Shown piece by piece: positions 1-6,148 of a DNA stretch of 6,148 nt (within the stretch, counting starts at the first letter, position 1; the number at the start of each line of letters is the position of its first letter). The stretch is from JBHAEC01 sp041855385 (GTDB lineage Bacteria > Bacillota > Negativicutes > Veillonellales > Veillonellaceae). Made by a program: the position numbers and the translations under genes. Below the pieces are notes generated by a model. The model did not search any database. It was not told where the DNA came from and saw nothing but the letters and a program-made list of their open reading frames with translations. The DNA lies in assembly GCA_041855385.1 (NCBI GenBank), contig JBHAEC010000009.1, positions 1 to 6,148 of the forward strand. The letters are read 5' to 3'.

Positions 1-949
1 GGTGGCGGCATTCAAGGGCTTTACCTGCCCCAACGGACATCTTTTCCCTACGGTGAACTTAGGACATATCAGGAAGGCCCTGGAAATTTTAAAACCTTAC
101 GGCGCCTTATGCGGGTTTCATTGCGAAGAGTACGGACAAGTGTTGGAAAGAGCGAAAGAGTATAAGTCTAAAAGCAACAGAACAAGGGAAGAAAAGATTT
201 CGGACTTTTTGCAGGTGCATGATGTATGGGTGGAATATTCAGCCACCAAGAGTGTAATTGATATGTGCAGAGCAACAGGAGGGCGTGTACATATTTGCCA
301 TGTCAGTCATCCGATGGTAGCACAGGTTGTAAAAGAAGCTATTTACGAAGGACTGCCGGTTACAGGGGAAACATGCCCGCATTATCTGGCATTTTGTGAT
401 GAAGATTTATATGAAAAGGGAGCGCCGCTAAAATGTACGCCTCCTGTCAGAGAAAGAGCAGCAGCAGAGAAACTTTGGGATTATATTATGGATGGAACCT
501 TATCCTGTGTAGGCAGCGATCATTCTCCTGCAGCGGATGAGGAAAAGGATAATCAAAGCAAGGATATCTGGCAGGCTTGGGGCGGATTGAACGCAATTCA
601 ATATGCTTTTCCTCTGCTTTTTGATATGGTTGTACATAAAAAAGGCTTAAGCCCTTGCCTAATCAGTAAGGTAATGGGAATAAATCCTGCTAAAATTTTC
701 GGCTTGTACGGAAGAAAGGGGGCCTTTGAACTTGGCTTTGATGCGGATATGGTTATTGTGGATCCTGATAGAGAATGGAAATGTGAGCAGGAAAAACTCT
801 TCACTAAAGGACATATTTCTTACTTAAACGGTGTTTCCGGAAAAGGCTTCCCGGTATATACCTTGATACGTGGAAAAATCGTGGCGCAGGATGGGAAATA
901 TAACGAAGATGCTATTGGTTACGGACAGTTTATCAAGCCGGTAAAATAA
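1..949 (+). CDS. Allantoinase-like cyclic amidohydrolase, C-terminal part (5' end outside window)
   Basis: Partial gene: the reading frame (codons starting at base 2) is open to the left edge. The paralogue at 2337-3710 has about 142 more residues before the equivalent point, so the real start lies upstream and the GTG at base 2 is an internal valine. Counting that valine as 1, the visible binuclear-metal ligands are Lys5 (AFKGF, normally carboxylated), His40 (FHCEE), His100 (HICHVSH) and Asp173 (GSDHSP). The HxH pair would be off-window. The SDHSP motif and the following AWGGLNAIQ (192-200) match allantoinases better than D-hydantoinases or dihydroorotases. Expected role (family knowledge): cytoplasmic hydrolysis of a cyclic amide bond in allantoin, a hydantoin or a similar ring. 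Oddity: the usual SRPxxxE motif is replaced by VHDVWVE at residues 72-78. It is followed 18 bases later by a permease, so the two probably share substrate and transcript. The family is sure; the substrate is not. Confidence 0.9.
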   Translation, partial: VAAFKGFTCPNGHLFPTVNLGHIRKALEILKPYGALCGFHCEEYGQVLERAKEYKSKSNRTREEKISDFLQVHDVWVEYSATKSVIDMCRATGGRVHICHVSHPMVAQVVKEAIYEGLPVTGETCPHYLAFCDEDLYEKGAPLKCTPPVRERAAAEKLWDYIMDGTLSCVGSDHSPAADEEKDNQSKDIWQAWGGLNAIQYAFPLLFDMVVHKKGLSPCLISKVMGINPAKIFGLYGRKGAFELGFDADMVIVDPDREWKCEQEKLFTKGHISYLNGVSGKGFPVYTLIRGKIVAQDGKYNEDAIGYGQFIKPVK

Positions 950-956
950 GATATTC

Positions 957-962
957 AGGAGG
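957..962 (+). promoter_or_regulatory. Ribosome binding site of first permease
   Basis: A perfect AGGAGG lies in the 18-base gap after the first hydrolase. It is 5 bases before ATG 968 and 8 bases before a second in-frame ATG at 971. The longer spacing is nearer the usual optimum, so translation may begin at either Met; the proteins differ by one residue. Confidence 0.85.
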
Positions 963-967
963 GAGTA

Positions 968-2326
968 ATGATGAGTAAGGACAATCAGGTAAAAAAAGAA
1001 GGGGATTCTTTGCTGCCGATACAAGATAAGGACAGAATTATGGGCTGGGGTTCTTATTTGATGCTTTGGCTCGGAGGCTGCATTTCCATCGGAACGCTGA
1101 CGATGGGATCGGCGCAGTTGGATAAGGGCTTGAATCTCCTGCAGGTTTTTTTGGCGGTATTCTTAGGCTCTGTTTTATTGATTATCGGAATTTGTGCCAA
1201 TGACCGTTTCAGTTATGACAGCGGAGCGCCTTATGCCGTGCAGCTAAAGAGTGCATATGGCACGAAAGGAAATATTGTTCCGGTTATGTTAAGAGGGTTG
1301 CCGGCAATTGTGTGGTACGGATTTCAAACATGGTTGGGCGGTGCGGCAATCAATCAGATTTCTATTGCTTTATTCGGATACGACAATATTGTATTGTGGT
1401 TCATTGTGTTTCAGATTCTGCATATCGTTCTGTCTGTAAAAGGCTTTCATGGCATTAAATGGGTAGAAAATATAGGCGGTGTGGTCATTGTTTCCGCCAT
1501 GTTTTATATGCTGTACGTGTGTCTTACCCAATATGCTGATGTGATAGGAGATAAACTGATCAGAAGAGAGGGTACCTGGGGAATGCCTTTTATAGCGGCC
1601 ATCATTGCTTTTTTCGGAAACAGTACGACGGTTATGCTGAATGCAGGAGATTACTCCCGAGAATTGAAAAAAGGATACGGGGTTGTAAAGCGTGGAATTG
1701 CCTATTTCATTTCTATGGTTCCCTCCACTGTTATGCTCGGTTTAATCGGAGCCATGGCATCTACCGCCACCGGAAAGGCAAATCCTATCAATGCCTTTGC
1801 CGATATGGTGCATAACAAGTTTTTGTTGATTGTAACCCTTGGATTCATTCTTTTTGCACAGCTTACCACCAATCTGGCAAGCAATGTTGTGCCTCCTGCG
1901 TATGCCTTTATGGACGCTTTCAAAATCAAGCACAAAACAGCCGTTATTTTGGTAGGTGTTTTGGCGGTATGTACCTGTCCGTGGATTTTGACCAATGACA
2001 GCTCCGCTGCTGGACTGGACTTGTTTGTAAAAATATATACAGCATTTTTTAGCCCTATTTTTGCCGTATTGATTACCGATTACTATATTTTGCATAAAGG
2101 AAAGTATGCGCAGGAGAAGCTGGAAGATTTGTACAATGACAAGGGAGATCATGCAGGGGTAAACTGGGCAGCAATCATTGCAACCGGTATCGGAGCGCTT
2201 ATCGGTTTGCTTAACGTAGACGTATCTTTCTTTACGGCGACTATACCGACTGCGTTGATATACTTCTTTGCCATGAAATATATGAAATCAAGCGAAAAAT
2301 TCAGAAAAGGAACGATTTTAGAATAG
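968..2326 (+). CDS. NCS1-family nucleobase/allantoin/hydantoin permease (first copy)
   Basis: A 452-residue integral membrane protein with about 12 hydrophobic segments (roughly residues 27-49, 56-76, 105-128, 141-157, 167-189, 205-226, 243-265, 284-308, 323-342, 350-373, 399-416, 419-438), as expected for the LeuT-like NCS1 fold. Family signatures are GGCISIGT in TM1, the WYGFQ pattern in TM3 (Trp116 and Gln120, spaced like Mhp1 Trp117/Gln121, which contact the hydantoin ring), LNAGDYSR after TM6 and TTNxxxN in TM8. NCS1 proteins import nucleobases, allantoin, hydantoins or thiamine-like compounds with Na+ or H+. By alignment, Ser219 sits where I place Mhp1 Trp220, so the pocket is probably unlike that of an aryl-hydantoin carrier. 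The protein is paralogous to the permease at 3734-5098, including a shared FRKG(T/S)I(L/F) tail. Its place between two allantoinase-type hydrolases favours a cyclic ureide or amide as cargo. Cytosine or another nucleobase is the main alternative. Confidence 0.92.
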   Translation: MMSKDNQVKKEGDSLLPIQDKDRIMGWGSYLMLWLGGCISIGTLTMGSAQLDKGLNLLQVFLAVFLGSVLLIIGICANDRFSYDSGAPYAVQLKSAYGTKGNIVPVMLRGLPAIVWYGFQTWLGGAAINQISIALFGYDNIVLWFIVFQILHIVLSVKGFHGIKWVENIGGVVIVSAMFYMLYVCLTQYADVIGDKLIRREGTWGMPFIAAIIAFFGNSTTVMLNAGDYSRELKKGYGVVKRGIAYFISMVPSTVMLGLIGAMASTATGKANPINAFADMVHNKFLLIVTLGFILFAQLTTNLASNVVPPAYAFMDAFKIKHKTAVILVGVLAVCTCPWILTNDSSAAGLDLFVKIYTAFFSPIFAVLITDYYILHKGKYAQEKLEDLYNDKGDHAGVNWAAIIATGIGALIGLLNVDVSFFTATIPTALIYFFAMKYMKSSEKFRKGTILE

Positions 2327-2330
2327 GAGG
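2325..2330 (+). promoter_or_regulatory. Ribosome binding site of second hydrolase, overlapping the upstream stop codon
   Basis: AGGAGG begins inside the TAG stop (2324-2326) of the first permease and ends 6 bases before ATG 2337. The overlap and the 10-base gap suggest translational coupling, with ribosomes finishing the permease close to the start of the hydrolase. It also supports ATG 2337 as the true start. Confidence 0.88.
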
Positions 2331-2336
2331 CAGCCC

Positions 2337-3710
2337 ATGTATGATATCTTAATCAAGAATGGAAAATTGGTAAGGGGAGATGGAGTTACGGATTCCAATA
2401 TTGTGATTCAAGGCGAGAAAATAGCCGGGATTCTTGCAAAGGGTGTGGAACCGGATGCCAAAAATGTGATTGATGCACAGGGTAAGTTTATATTCCCGGG
2501 AGCTATTGATACCCACGCTCATCTCAACGACCCGGGGTACACTTGGCGGGAAGACTTTATTCACGGAACGGCTGCAGCGGCGGTAGGTGGGTACACCACC
2601 ATCATAGATATGCCTCTGCAAAATGAACCTGCCATGACAAATGCTGCGGCTTTTGATATAAAGCTGCAAAAGGTGGAGTCGGATGCACACGTGGATTTTT
2701 GTTTTTGGGGCGGTCTGGTGGAAAGTAATTTTGCGGATTTGGAAGAGTTGGATGCAAAGGGTTGTGTAGCATTTAAGTCTTTCATCGGTCCGGTTTCTCC
2801 GGACTACAGTTCCTTAAACTATGGACAGGTGTATGAGGCAATGGAAAAAATTGCCCGATTTGGCGGAAGAGCCGGATTTCACTGCGAAGATTTTTCAATG
2901 ATAAAATGGCAGGAAGGCAGAATGCAAAAAGCAGGCAGAAACGATTGGAGAGCCTTTTTGGATTCCAGACCGGTTTTGGCAGAGCTGATTGCCACACTGA
3001 ATGTGATTGAAATTGCAAGGGAAACCGGCTGTAAAGCACATATTTGTCATGTCAGCCATCCGGAAGTAGTCCGCAGAGTGCTGGAGGCGCAAAAAGAGGG
3101 GATAGACATTACTTTGGAAACCTGTACCCACTATCTGAGCATGACGGAAGAGGACGTTTTGGAGAAAGGCGCTTTGTTTAAATGCGCGCCGCCACTCAGA
3201 ACAAAGGAAGACTTGGAAAAAATGTGGAAATATGTGGCACAGGGCGCATTTGCCGGAATTGGCAGTGATCACTCACCATGTACATATGAAGAAAAATTTC
3301 AAGAAATGCTGGGCAAGAAAATAGAAACCGTGTTTGATGCCTGGGGAGGTATCAGCGGTATTCAAAGCGGAATGCAGGTTGCTTTCTATGAGGGCTGTAT
3401 AAAAAGAAAGCTCTGTCCTAGCGTACTGGCAAAAAACATGGCGGAACTTCCGGCCAAGGCGTTCGGAATTTACGGAAAAAAAGGAGAGATCAAGGAAGGA
3501 TTTGATGCGGATATCCTGATTGTGGATCCGGAAAAACCGTGGAAAATTACGGAGGATTCCTTGCTTTACGTGAATAAACTATCGGCCTTTGTCGGTATGG
3601 AAGGCATGGGAATGCCGGTGATGACCATGCTGCGGGGACAAATTATTGCGGAAAACGGCAATTTATGTTCCGAAAAAGCCCGCGGACGCTTCGTAGCTAA
3701 ACAAAGATAA
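2337..3710 (+). CDS. allB: Allantoinase (AllB-type) / cyclic amidohydrolase
   Basis: Complete 457-residue enzyme, close to the length of E. coli AllB (about 453). It belongs to the amidohydrolase superfamily, with a small N-terminal beta domain (about 1-52), a TIM barrel (about 53-390) and a returning C-terminal beta segment. All binuclear-metal ligands are visible: His60 and His62 (DTHAH), Lys147 (AFKSF, expected carboxylated), His182 (FHCED), His238 (HICHVSH) and catalytic Asp311 (GSDHSP). Their spacing follows AllB nearly residue for residue. NDPG (64-67), SRPVLAE (210-216), KCAPPLR (282-288) and AWGGISGIQ (335-343) are also allantoinase-like. Expected reaction: ring opening of allantoin to allantoate in the cytoplasm. 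A hydantoin or dihydropyrimidine as real substrate cannot be excluded, because no allantoate-processing gene is visible. Start chosen from the AGGAGG 6 bases upstream and the family-typical MYDILIKNGK opening. It is paralogous to the partial hydrolase at the left edge, with about half of residues identical over the EKG...SDHSP region by hand count. Confidence 0.88.
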   Translation: MYDILIKNGKLVRGDGVTDSNIVIQGEKIAGILAKGVEPDAKNVIDAQGKFIFPGAIDTHAHLNDPGYTWREDFIHGTAAAAVGGYTTIIDMPLQNEPAMTNAAAFDIKLQKVESDAHVDFCFWGGLVESNFADLEELDAKGCVAFKSFIGPVSPDYSSLNYGQVYEAMEKIARFGGRAGFHCEDFSMIKWQEGRMQKAGRNDWRAFLDSRPVLAELIATLNVIEIARETGCKAHICHVSHPEVVRRVLEAQKEGIDITLETCTHYLSMTEEDVLEKGALFKCAPPLRTKEDLEKMWKYVAQGAFAGIGSDHSPCTYEEKFQEMLGKKIETVFDAWGGISGIQSGMQVAFYEGCIKRKLCPSVLAKNMAELPAKAFGIYGKKGEIKEGFDADILIVDPEKPWKITEDSLLYVNKLSAFVGMEGMGMPVMTMLRGQIIAENGNLCSEKARGRFVAKQR

Positions 3711-3716
3711 GGAGAA

Positions 3717-3722
3717 AGGGGA
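3717..3722 (+). promoter_or_regulatory. Weak, distant ribosome binding site of second permease
   Basis: AGGGGA lies 11 bases before ATG 3734. A better GGAG at 3711-3714, directly after the hydrolase stop, is 19 bases away. No closer ATG, GTG or TTG exists in frame (an ATT at 3722 is the only nearby non-standard option), so ATG 3734 is kept. The spacing is looser than for the other genes of the cluster and predicts lower or coupled translation. Confidence 0.5.
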
Positions 3723-3733
3723 TTTGCAGTTTC

Positions 3734-5098
3734 ATGAGTGCCATACGAGATATCAAAGAATTAAATCCTAAATATGCGACAGGAGTAGATAAAGATTTGC
3801 TTCCTACCGAAAAGAGAATTATGGAGCCGCTTTCCTATGCGGCAAGCTTTATGGGCGGTTGTGTGTCCATAGGAACGTTTTCCATGGGCGCCGGTCTGAT
3901 TGGGGACTTGACGGTGTTTCAAGCGGTTCTTGCGATGACGATAGGATGTCTGGTGATTGCCGCAGCGTTGGTCATTATCGGGAATTGCGGACATAAATAC
4001 GGCATCCCTTATACGGTGCAATTAAGAAGCAGCTTCGGTACAACCGGTGTTAAGATTCCGGGTGTATTGCGCGGTGTTCCCGCTATTATCTGGTTTGGTT
4101 TCCAAAGCTGGATTGGAGCCGGTGCCATCAACGGATGTTTCAAAATTTTGTTCGGTTTTGATCATCTGCCATTGGTATTTGCCGCATTTACTCTTTTACA
4201 GGTGGCTTTGGCCATTCGCGGATTTGAAAGTATTAAGTGGCTGGAAAATATCTCCAGTGTTTTTATTATCGGTATTCTGATATACATGCTTTACGTGGTC
4301 AGAACTAAATTCAACACGGAAATTTCCGGTGTGTTTGAAGGGATTAAGGGAAGTTGGGGATTGCCGTTTTGGGCGGCTACAACGGCATTTTTGGGAATTT
4401 ATTCCACAATGATCATCAATGCCTCCGACTATGCCAGACATGTGGAGCACAGAGTAGGACCTGTAGCGACCGGAGGAATTTATACCGTTGCCATTTTACC
4501 GGTTACCATTTTTATGGGACTAATCGGTTTGCTGGTAACGGCAGCTACCGGAAACAGTGATCCGGTGGAGGTTTTTGCTACCACAATGAATAGTAAGTTT
4601 CTGACGATTTTGACACTTTTGTTTATTGCCTTTGCACAAGTAACAACCAATGTATTAAACAATATTGTTCCGCCGGCATATGTTTTGATGGAGTCTTTCA
4701 AAATGAAATGGAGTCATGCTACGGTGTTGGTAGGAATATTATCGGTGCTTTCCATGCCGTGGCTTTTGGTTACGCCGGAGTCTGCTACCGGACTTGGACT
4801 ATTCGTCAAAATATACTCCGCCTTCCTGGGACCGATTTTTGCAGTAATGGCGGTGGATTATTATATTTTGCGAAAACAATGTTTGGATATCAATATGATG
4901 TACGATAAAGAGGGACCTTTTAAGGGGATAAACTGGGCGGCAATGCTTGCCATTATCATCGGTTCTGCTTCATCTCTGCTTTTTGTACAGCTTTCCTGGT
5001 ATGTTAGTTTGTTACCAAGCGGTATTGCTTATTACTTACTGATGAAATATTTGCCGGCATCGGCTTCATTTCGTAAAGGAAGTATTTTTGATAAATAA
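3734..5098 (+). CDS. NCS1-family nucleobase/allantoin/hydantoin permease (second copy)
   Basis: A 454-residue polytopic membrane protein with about 12 predicted segments (roughly 33-54, 62-84, 107-131, 146-161, 170-189, 209-230, 247-270, 288-314, 327-347, 354-378, 400-418, 421-440). It carries the same family signatures as the first copy: GGCVSIGT (41-48), WFGFQ with Trp120 and Gln124 in TM3, INASDYAR (228-235) after TM6, and TTNVLNN (304-310) in TM8. Over the TM8 region (about 50 residues) roughly half of residues match the first permease by hand count, so they are paralogues rather than a recent exact duplication. Tyr223 aligns with the first copy's Ser219 and with the position I take as Mhp1 Trp220, an aromatic stacking residue. 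This copy may therefore prefer a larger or more aromatic ring substrate. It lies 23 bases after the AllB-like gene, with which it most likely works: import first, hydrolysis second. Cytosine, uracil or purine transport are alternatives. No terminator is visible after the gene. Confidence 0.92.
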   Translation: MSAIRDIKELNPKYATGVDKDLLPTEKRIMEPLSYAASFMGGCVSIGTFSMGAGLIGDLTVFQAVLAMTIGCLVIAAALVIIGNCGHKYGIPYTVQLRSSFGTTGVKIPGVLRGVPAIIWFGFQSWIGAGAINGCFKILFGFDHLPLVFAAFTLLQVALAIRGFESIKWLENISSVFIIGILIYMLYVVRTKFNTEISGVFEGIKGSWGLPFWAATTAFLGIYSTMIINASDYARHVEHRVGPVATGGIYTVAILPVTIFMGLIGLLVTAATGNSDPVEVFATTMNSKFLTILTLLFIAFAQVTTNVLNNIVPPAYVLMESFKMKWSHATVLVGILSVLSMPWLLVTPESATGLGLFVKIYSAFLGPIFAVMAVDYYILRKQCLDINMMYDKEGPFKGINWAAMLAIIIGSASSLLFVQLSWYVSLLPSGIAYYLLMKYLPASASFRKGSIFDK

Positions 5099-5115
5099 AA
5101 TGTAAAACGCTTCTA

Positions 5116-5145
5116 TTCACCTGCAGAAAAAGATGGTAGTATAGT
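5116..5145 (+). promoter_or_regulatory. Candidate sigma-A-type promoter for the regulator gene
   Basis: TTCACC (5116-5121; 4 of 6 to TTGACA) and TATAGT (5140-5145; 5 of 6 to TATAAT) are separated by 18 bases, with an A/T-rich stretch downstream. A start of transcription near 5152 would give a leader of about 25 bases. It lies in the longest intergenic gap of the window, where separate expression of the regulator is plausible. The -35 match is modest, so this is a candidate only. Confidence 0.45.
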
Positions 5146-5167
5146 GAAAATAATAAATATAGGTGTG

Positions 5168-5172
5168 AGGAG
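5168..5172 (+). promoter_or_regulatory. Ribosome binding site of the PucR-type regulator
   Basis: AGGAG lies 5 bases before ATG 5178. An in-frame TGA at 5166-5168 blocks any earlier start, so ATG 5178 is the first possible start and is well supported. The last two bases of this site also fall in the right arm of the inverted repeat. Confidence 0.8.
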
Positions 5173-5177
5173 AAGCG

Positions 5178-6148
5178 ATGAAACTGGAAGATTTGTTAAA
5201 TCGTGATAAGTCCTGCGGCTTACGTGTCATCAACCGTCGTGCGGATTTGTCAAGGGATATTCTAAGTATTGAATCCAGCGAAACACCGGATGTCAGTCGT
5301 TACATTATGGAAAACAGCTTTCTGATTACTACCGCCATGATATACAAAGATAATCAAAAAGCATTATGCCATTTGATCAGAGAGCTGAATGATAAAAACT
5401 GCGCGGGTCTGGGCATAAAACTGGGTCGTTTTATTGACAGCTTAGCGGATGAAGTCGTGGATTTGGCGGACGAATTGGGTTTTCCTCTAATTCTTATCCC
5501 TCTTCATAAGACCTTGGGTGATATATACCATAAGCTGTTATGGCTGCTTTGGAATAAGGAAAGTGATGATTTGTTGGAAGCAACCAATATCAAACGAAAA
5601 TGGTATGATATGGTGGCAAACGGGGCGGGACTGGAAAGGATGATGCAGACTGCTTCCAAGTTTTTGCAAAAACAGCTGCTGCTTATGGATTCTTTTGGGA
5701 GAACGATTGTCAAAAACGCGGTAGCGAAGGGACTGCGCCAGCACATCAAAGAATATATTGTACAAAACCAGGAGAATTTGCACAGATATAAAACAAAATG
5801 GGAGATGAGCGCATTGGAGGTTCCTTTGCTTATCTATCCCATCAGAACCTTAAGCGGAAGCGGACATTATTTAATTGTGCTGAACAACGAAGGAGGACAG
5901 ATTTCCGACTATATCATGGAGGAATTTGTGTTCCTTCTTCGTATGCTTATTTATACCGGCATCAGAACCGTTTTTACAGAAATGAAAAGGCGCAGTGAAC
6001 TTTTTGAGGATTTGACGGGTAACGCTTCAGAGGAGCAAAGAAGAAAAATTCTGGAAAGGTGCAGTAATACGGCTTTGCAGGATAGTCCGGATTATGAGAT
6101 TATTGTAGGAAGCTTTCCGGATTACGTAAACATTCGTTTTGATGAAAA
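5178..6148 (+). CDS. PucR-family purine-catabolism transcriptional regulator, N-terminal part (3' end outside window)
   Basis: The frame stays open from ATG 5178 to the right edge: 323 complete codons with no stop. Residues about 8-125 resemble the PucR N-terminal purine-catabolism domain. Recognisable parts are GLRVINRRADLSRDI near the start, ENSFLITTAMIY (45-56), CAGLGIKLGRFI (75-86) and GFPLILIPLHKTLGDIY (101-117). Residues about 143-265 form a middle region of mixed helix and strand that looks GAF-like and that I cannot assign firmly. From about 270 (RRSELFEDLTGN) it resembles the start of the GGDEF-like/CdaR segment. The C-terminal PucR helix-turn-helix is expected beyond the window. Family role: cytoplasmic regulator of purine, allantoin or amino-acid nitrogen use, often encoded beside its targets. 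Position 79 bases after the second permease and on the same strand suggests it controls this hydrolase-permease cluster. Whether it activates or represses cannot be told here. Confidence 0.85.
   Translation, partial: MKLEDLLNRDKSCGLRVINRRADLSRDILSIESSETPDVSRYIMENSFLITTAMIYKDNQKALCHLIRELNDKNCAGLGIKLGRFIDSLADEVVDLADELGFPLILIPLHKTLGDIYHKLLWLLWNKESDDLLEATNIKRKWYDMVANGAGLERMMQTASKFLQKQLLLMDSFGRTIVKNAVAKGLRQHIKEYIVQNQENLHRYKTKWEMSALEVPLLIYPIRTLSGSGHYLIVLNNEGGQISDYIMEEFVFLLRMLIYTGIRTVFTEMKRRSELFEDLTGNASEEQRRKILERCSNTALQDSPDYEIIVGSFPDYVNIRFDE

Larger units (their letters stand above)
5108..5177 (+). repeat. Nested inverted repeat spanning the pucR leader
   Basis: Two pairs of arms are nested. CGCTTCT (5108-5114) pairs perfectly with AGAAGCG (5171-5177), and CACCT (5118-5122) pairs with AGGTG (5161-5165), plus a possible G-U at 5123/5160. 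Unpaired linkers of 3 and 5 bases separate the arms. In RNA this would form a 7 + 5 base-pair stem closing a loop of about 36 bases. Its 3' side takes in part of the regulator's AGGAG and ends directly before the start codon. No T-run follows, so it is not a Rho-independent terminator. It could be a translation-controlling hairpin, a DNA operator dyad, or chance. Confidence 0.4.

Noticed and set aside
2..4. GTG at base 2 as the true start of the first hydrolase
   Set aside because: No ribosome site is possible at the window edge. The protein would lack the N-terminal beta domain and HxH metal ligands that the paralogue has in about 142 preceding residues; it is a cut gene.
1702..2152. Overlapping minus-strand open frames inside the first permease
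   Set aside because: They lie wholly opposite a well-supported membrane protein gene, have no recognisable domain and no convincing ribosome site; shadows of the real gene.
281..3065. Near-identical DNA stretches shared by the two hydrolase genes (around 290-314 and 3038-3062; around 730-762 and 3498-3530)
   Set aside because: They encode the conserved HICHVSHP and GFDAD motifs and differ at scattered, mostly silent positions; explained by protein conservation between paralogues, not by a mobile or regulatory repeat.
2349..3272. Several minus-strand open frames opposite the AllB-like gene
   Set aside because: They overlap one another and the conserved catalytic motifs of the real gene; compositions look like antisense translation, not protein.
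2337..3710. D-hydantoinase/dihydropyrimidinase or dihydroorotase as first choice for the complete hydrolase
   Set aside because: The GSDHSP context of the catalytic Asp, KCAPPLR and AWGGIxxxQ fit allantoinases better than the GTDHCP or ATDHAPH forms I recall for those families. Kept as an alternative substrate class, not as the call.
4047..4908. Extra plus-strand frames inside the second permease
   Set aside because: Out-of-frame reads of a complete 454-residue permease with all family motifs; no sign of frameshift or overlapping genes.
5099..5177. Rho-independent terminator after the second permease
   Set aside because: The only stem-forming sequence is the widely spaced nested repeat, and no T-run follows it. 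Read-through into the regulator is therefore possible.
5504..5998. Short frames on both strands within the regulator gene
   Set aside because: The PucR-like frame runs without a stop from 5178 to the window end and has domain similarity; the short frames have none.

Overview
This window looks like part of a catabolic gene cluster from a Gram-positive anaerobe or relative, most likely Firmicutes/Clostridia. That placement is an inference. It rests on moderate-to-low GC judged by eye, strong AGGAGG-type ribosome binding sites, tight same-strand packing, and a PucR-type regulator next to purine/allantoin-type transport and hydrolysis genes. No RNA genes, mobile elements, CRISPR arrays or insertion sequences were seen.

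Layout: all five genes lie on the + strand. First is the C-terminal part of an allantoinase-like cyclic amidohydrolase, cut by the left edge and ending at 949. Then come an NCS1-family permease (968-2326), a complete second amidohydrolase of the allantoinase (AllB) type (2337-3710), and a second NCS1 permease (3734-5098). A 79-base gap follows, carrying a candidate promoter and a nested inverted repeat. Last is the N-terminal part of a PucR-family regulator (5178 to the right edge). Gaps between the four metabolic genes are 18, 10 and 23 bases, so they are very probably one transcript. There is no gene-free stretch over 300 bases.

How it works together (inference from families): each permease would import a five- or six-membered cyclic ureide or amide, such as allantoin, a hydantoin or a related base, by cation symport. 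The cytoplasmic binuclear-metal amidohydrolases would open the ring. The PucR protein would sense the nitrogen or purine state and control the cluster.

The notable feature is the order hydrolase-permease-hydrolase-permease. The two hydrolases are paralogues, as are the two permeases, so the operon looks like a duplicated uptake-plus-hydrolysis cassette. Both hydrolases keep every metal ligand that is visible. They differ in a conserved non-ligand motif, and the permeases differ at the position matching a substrate-stacking residue of Mhp1. This suggests two related but different substrates. Enzymes for later steps (allantoate or carbamoyl-amino-acid processing) are not in the window, so the exact substrates cannot be fixed from it.
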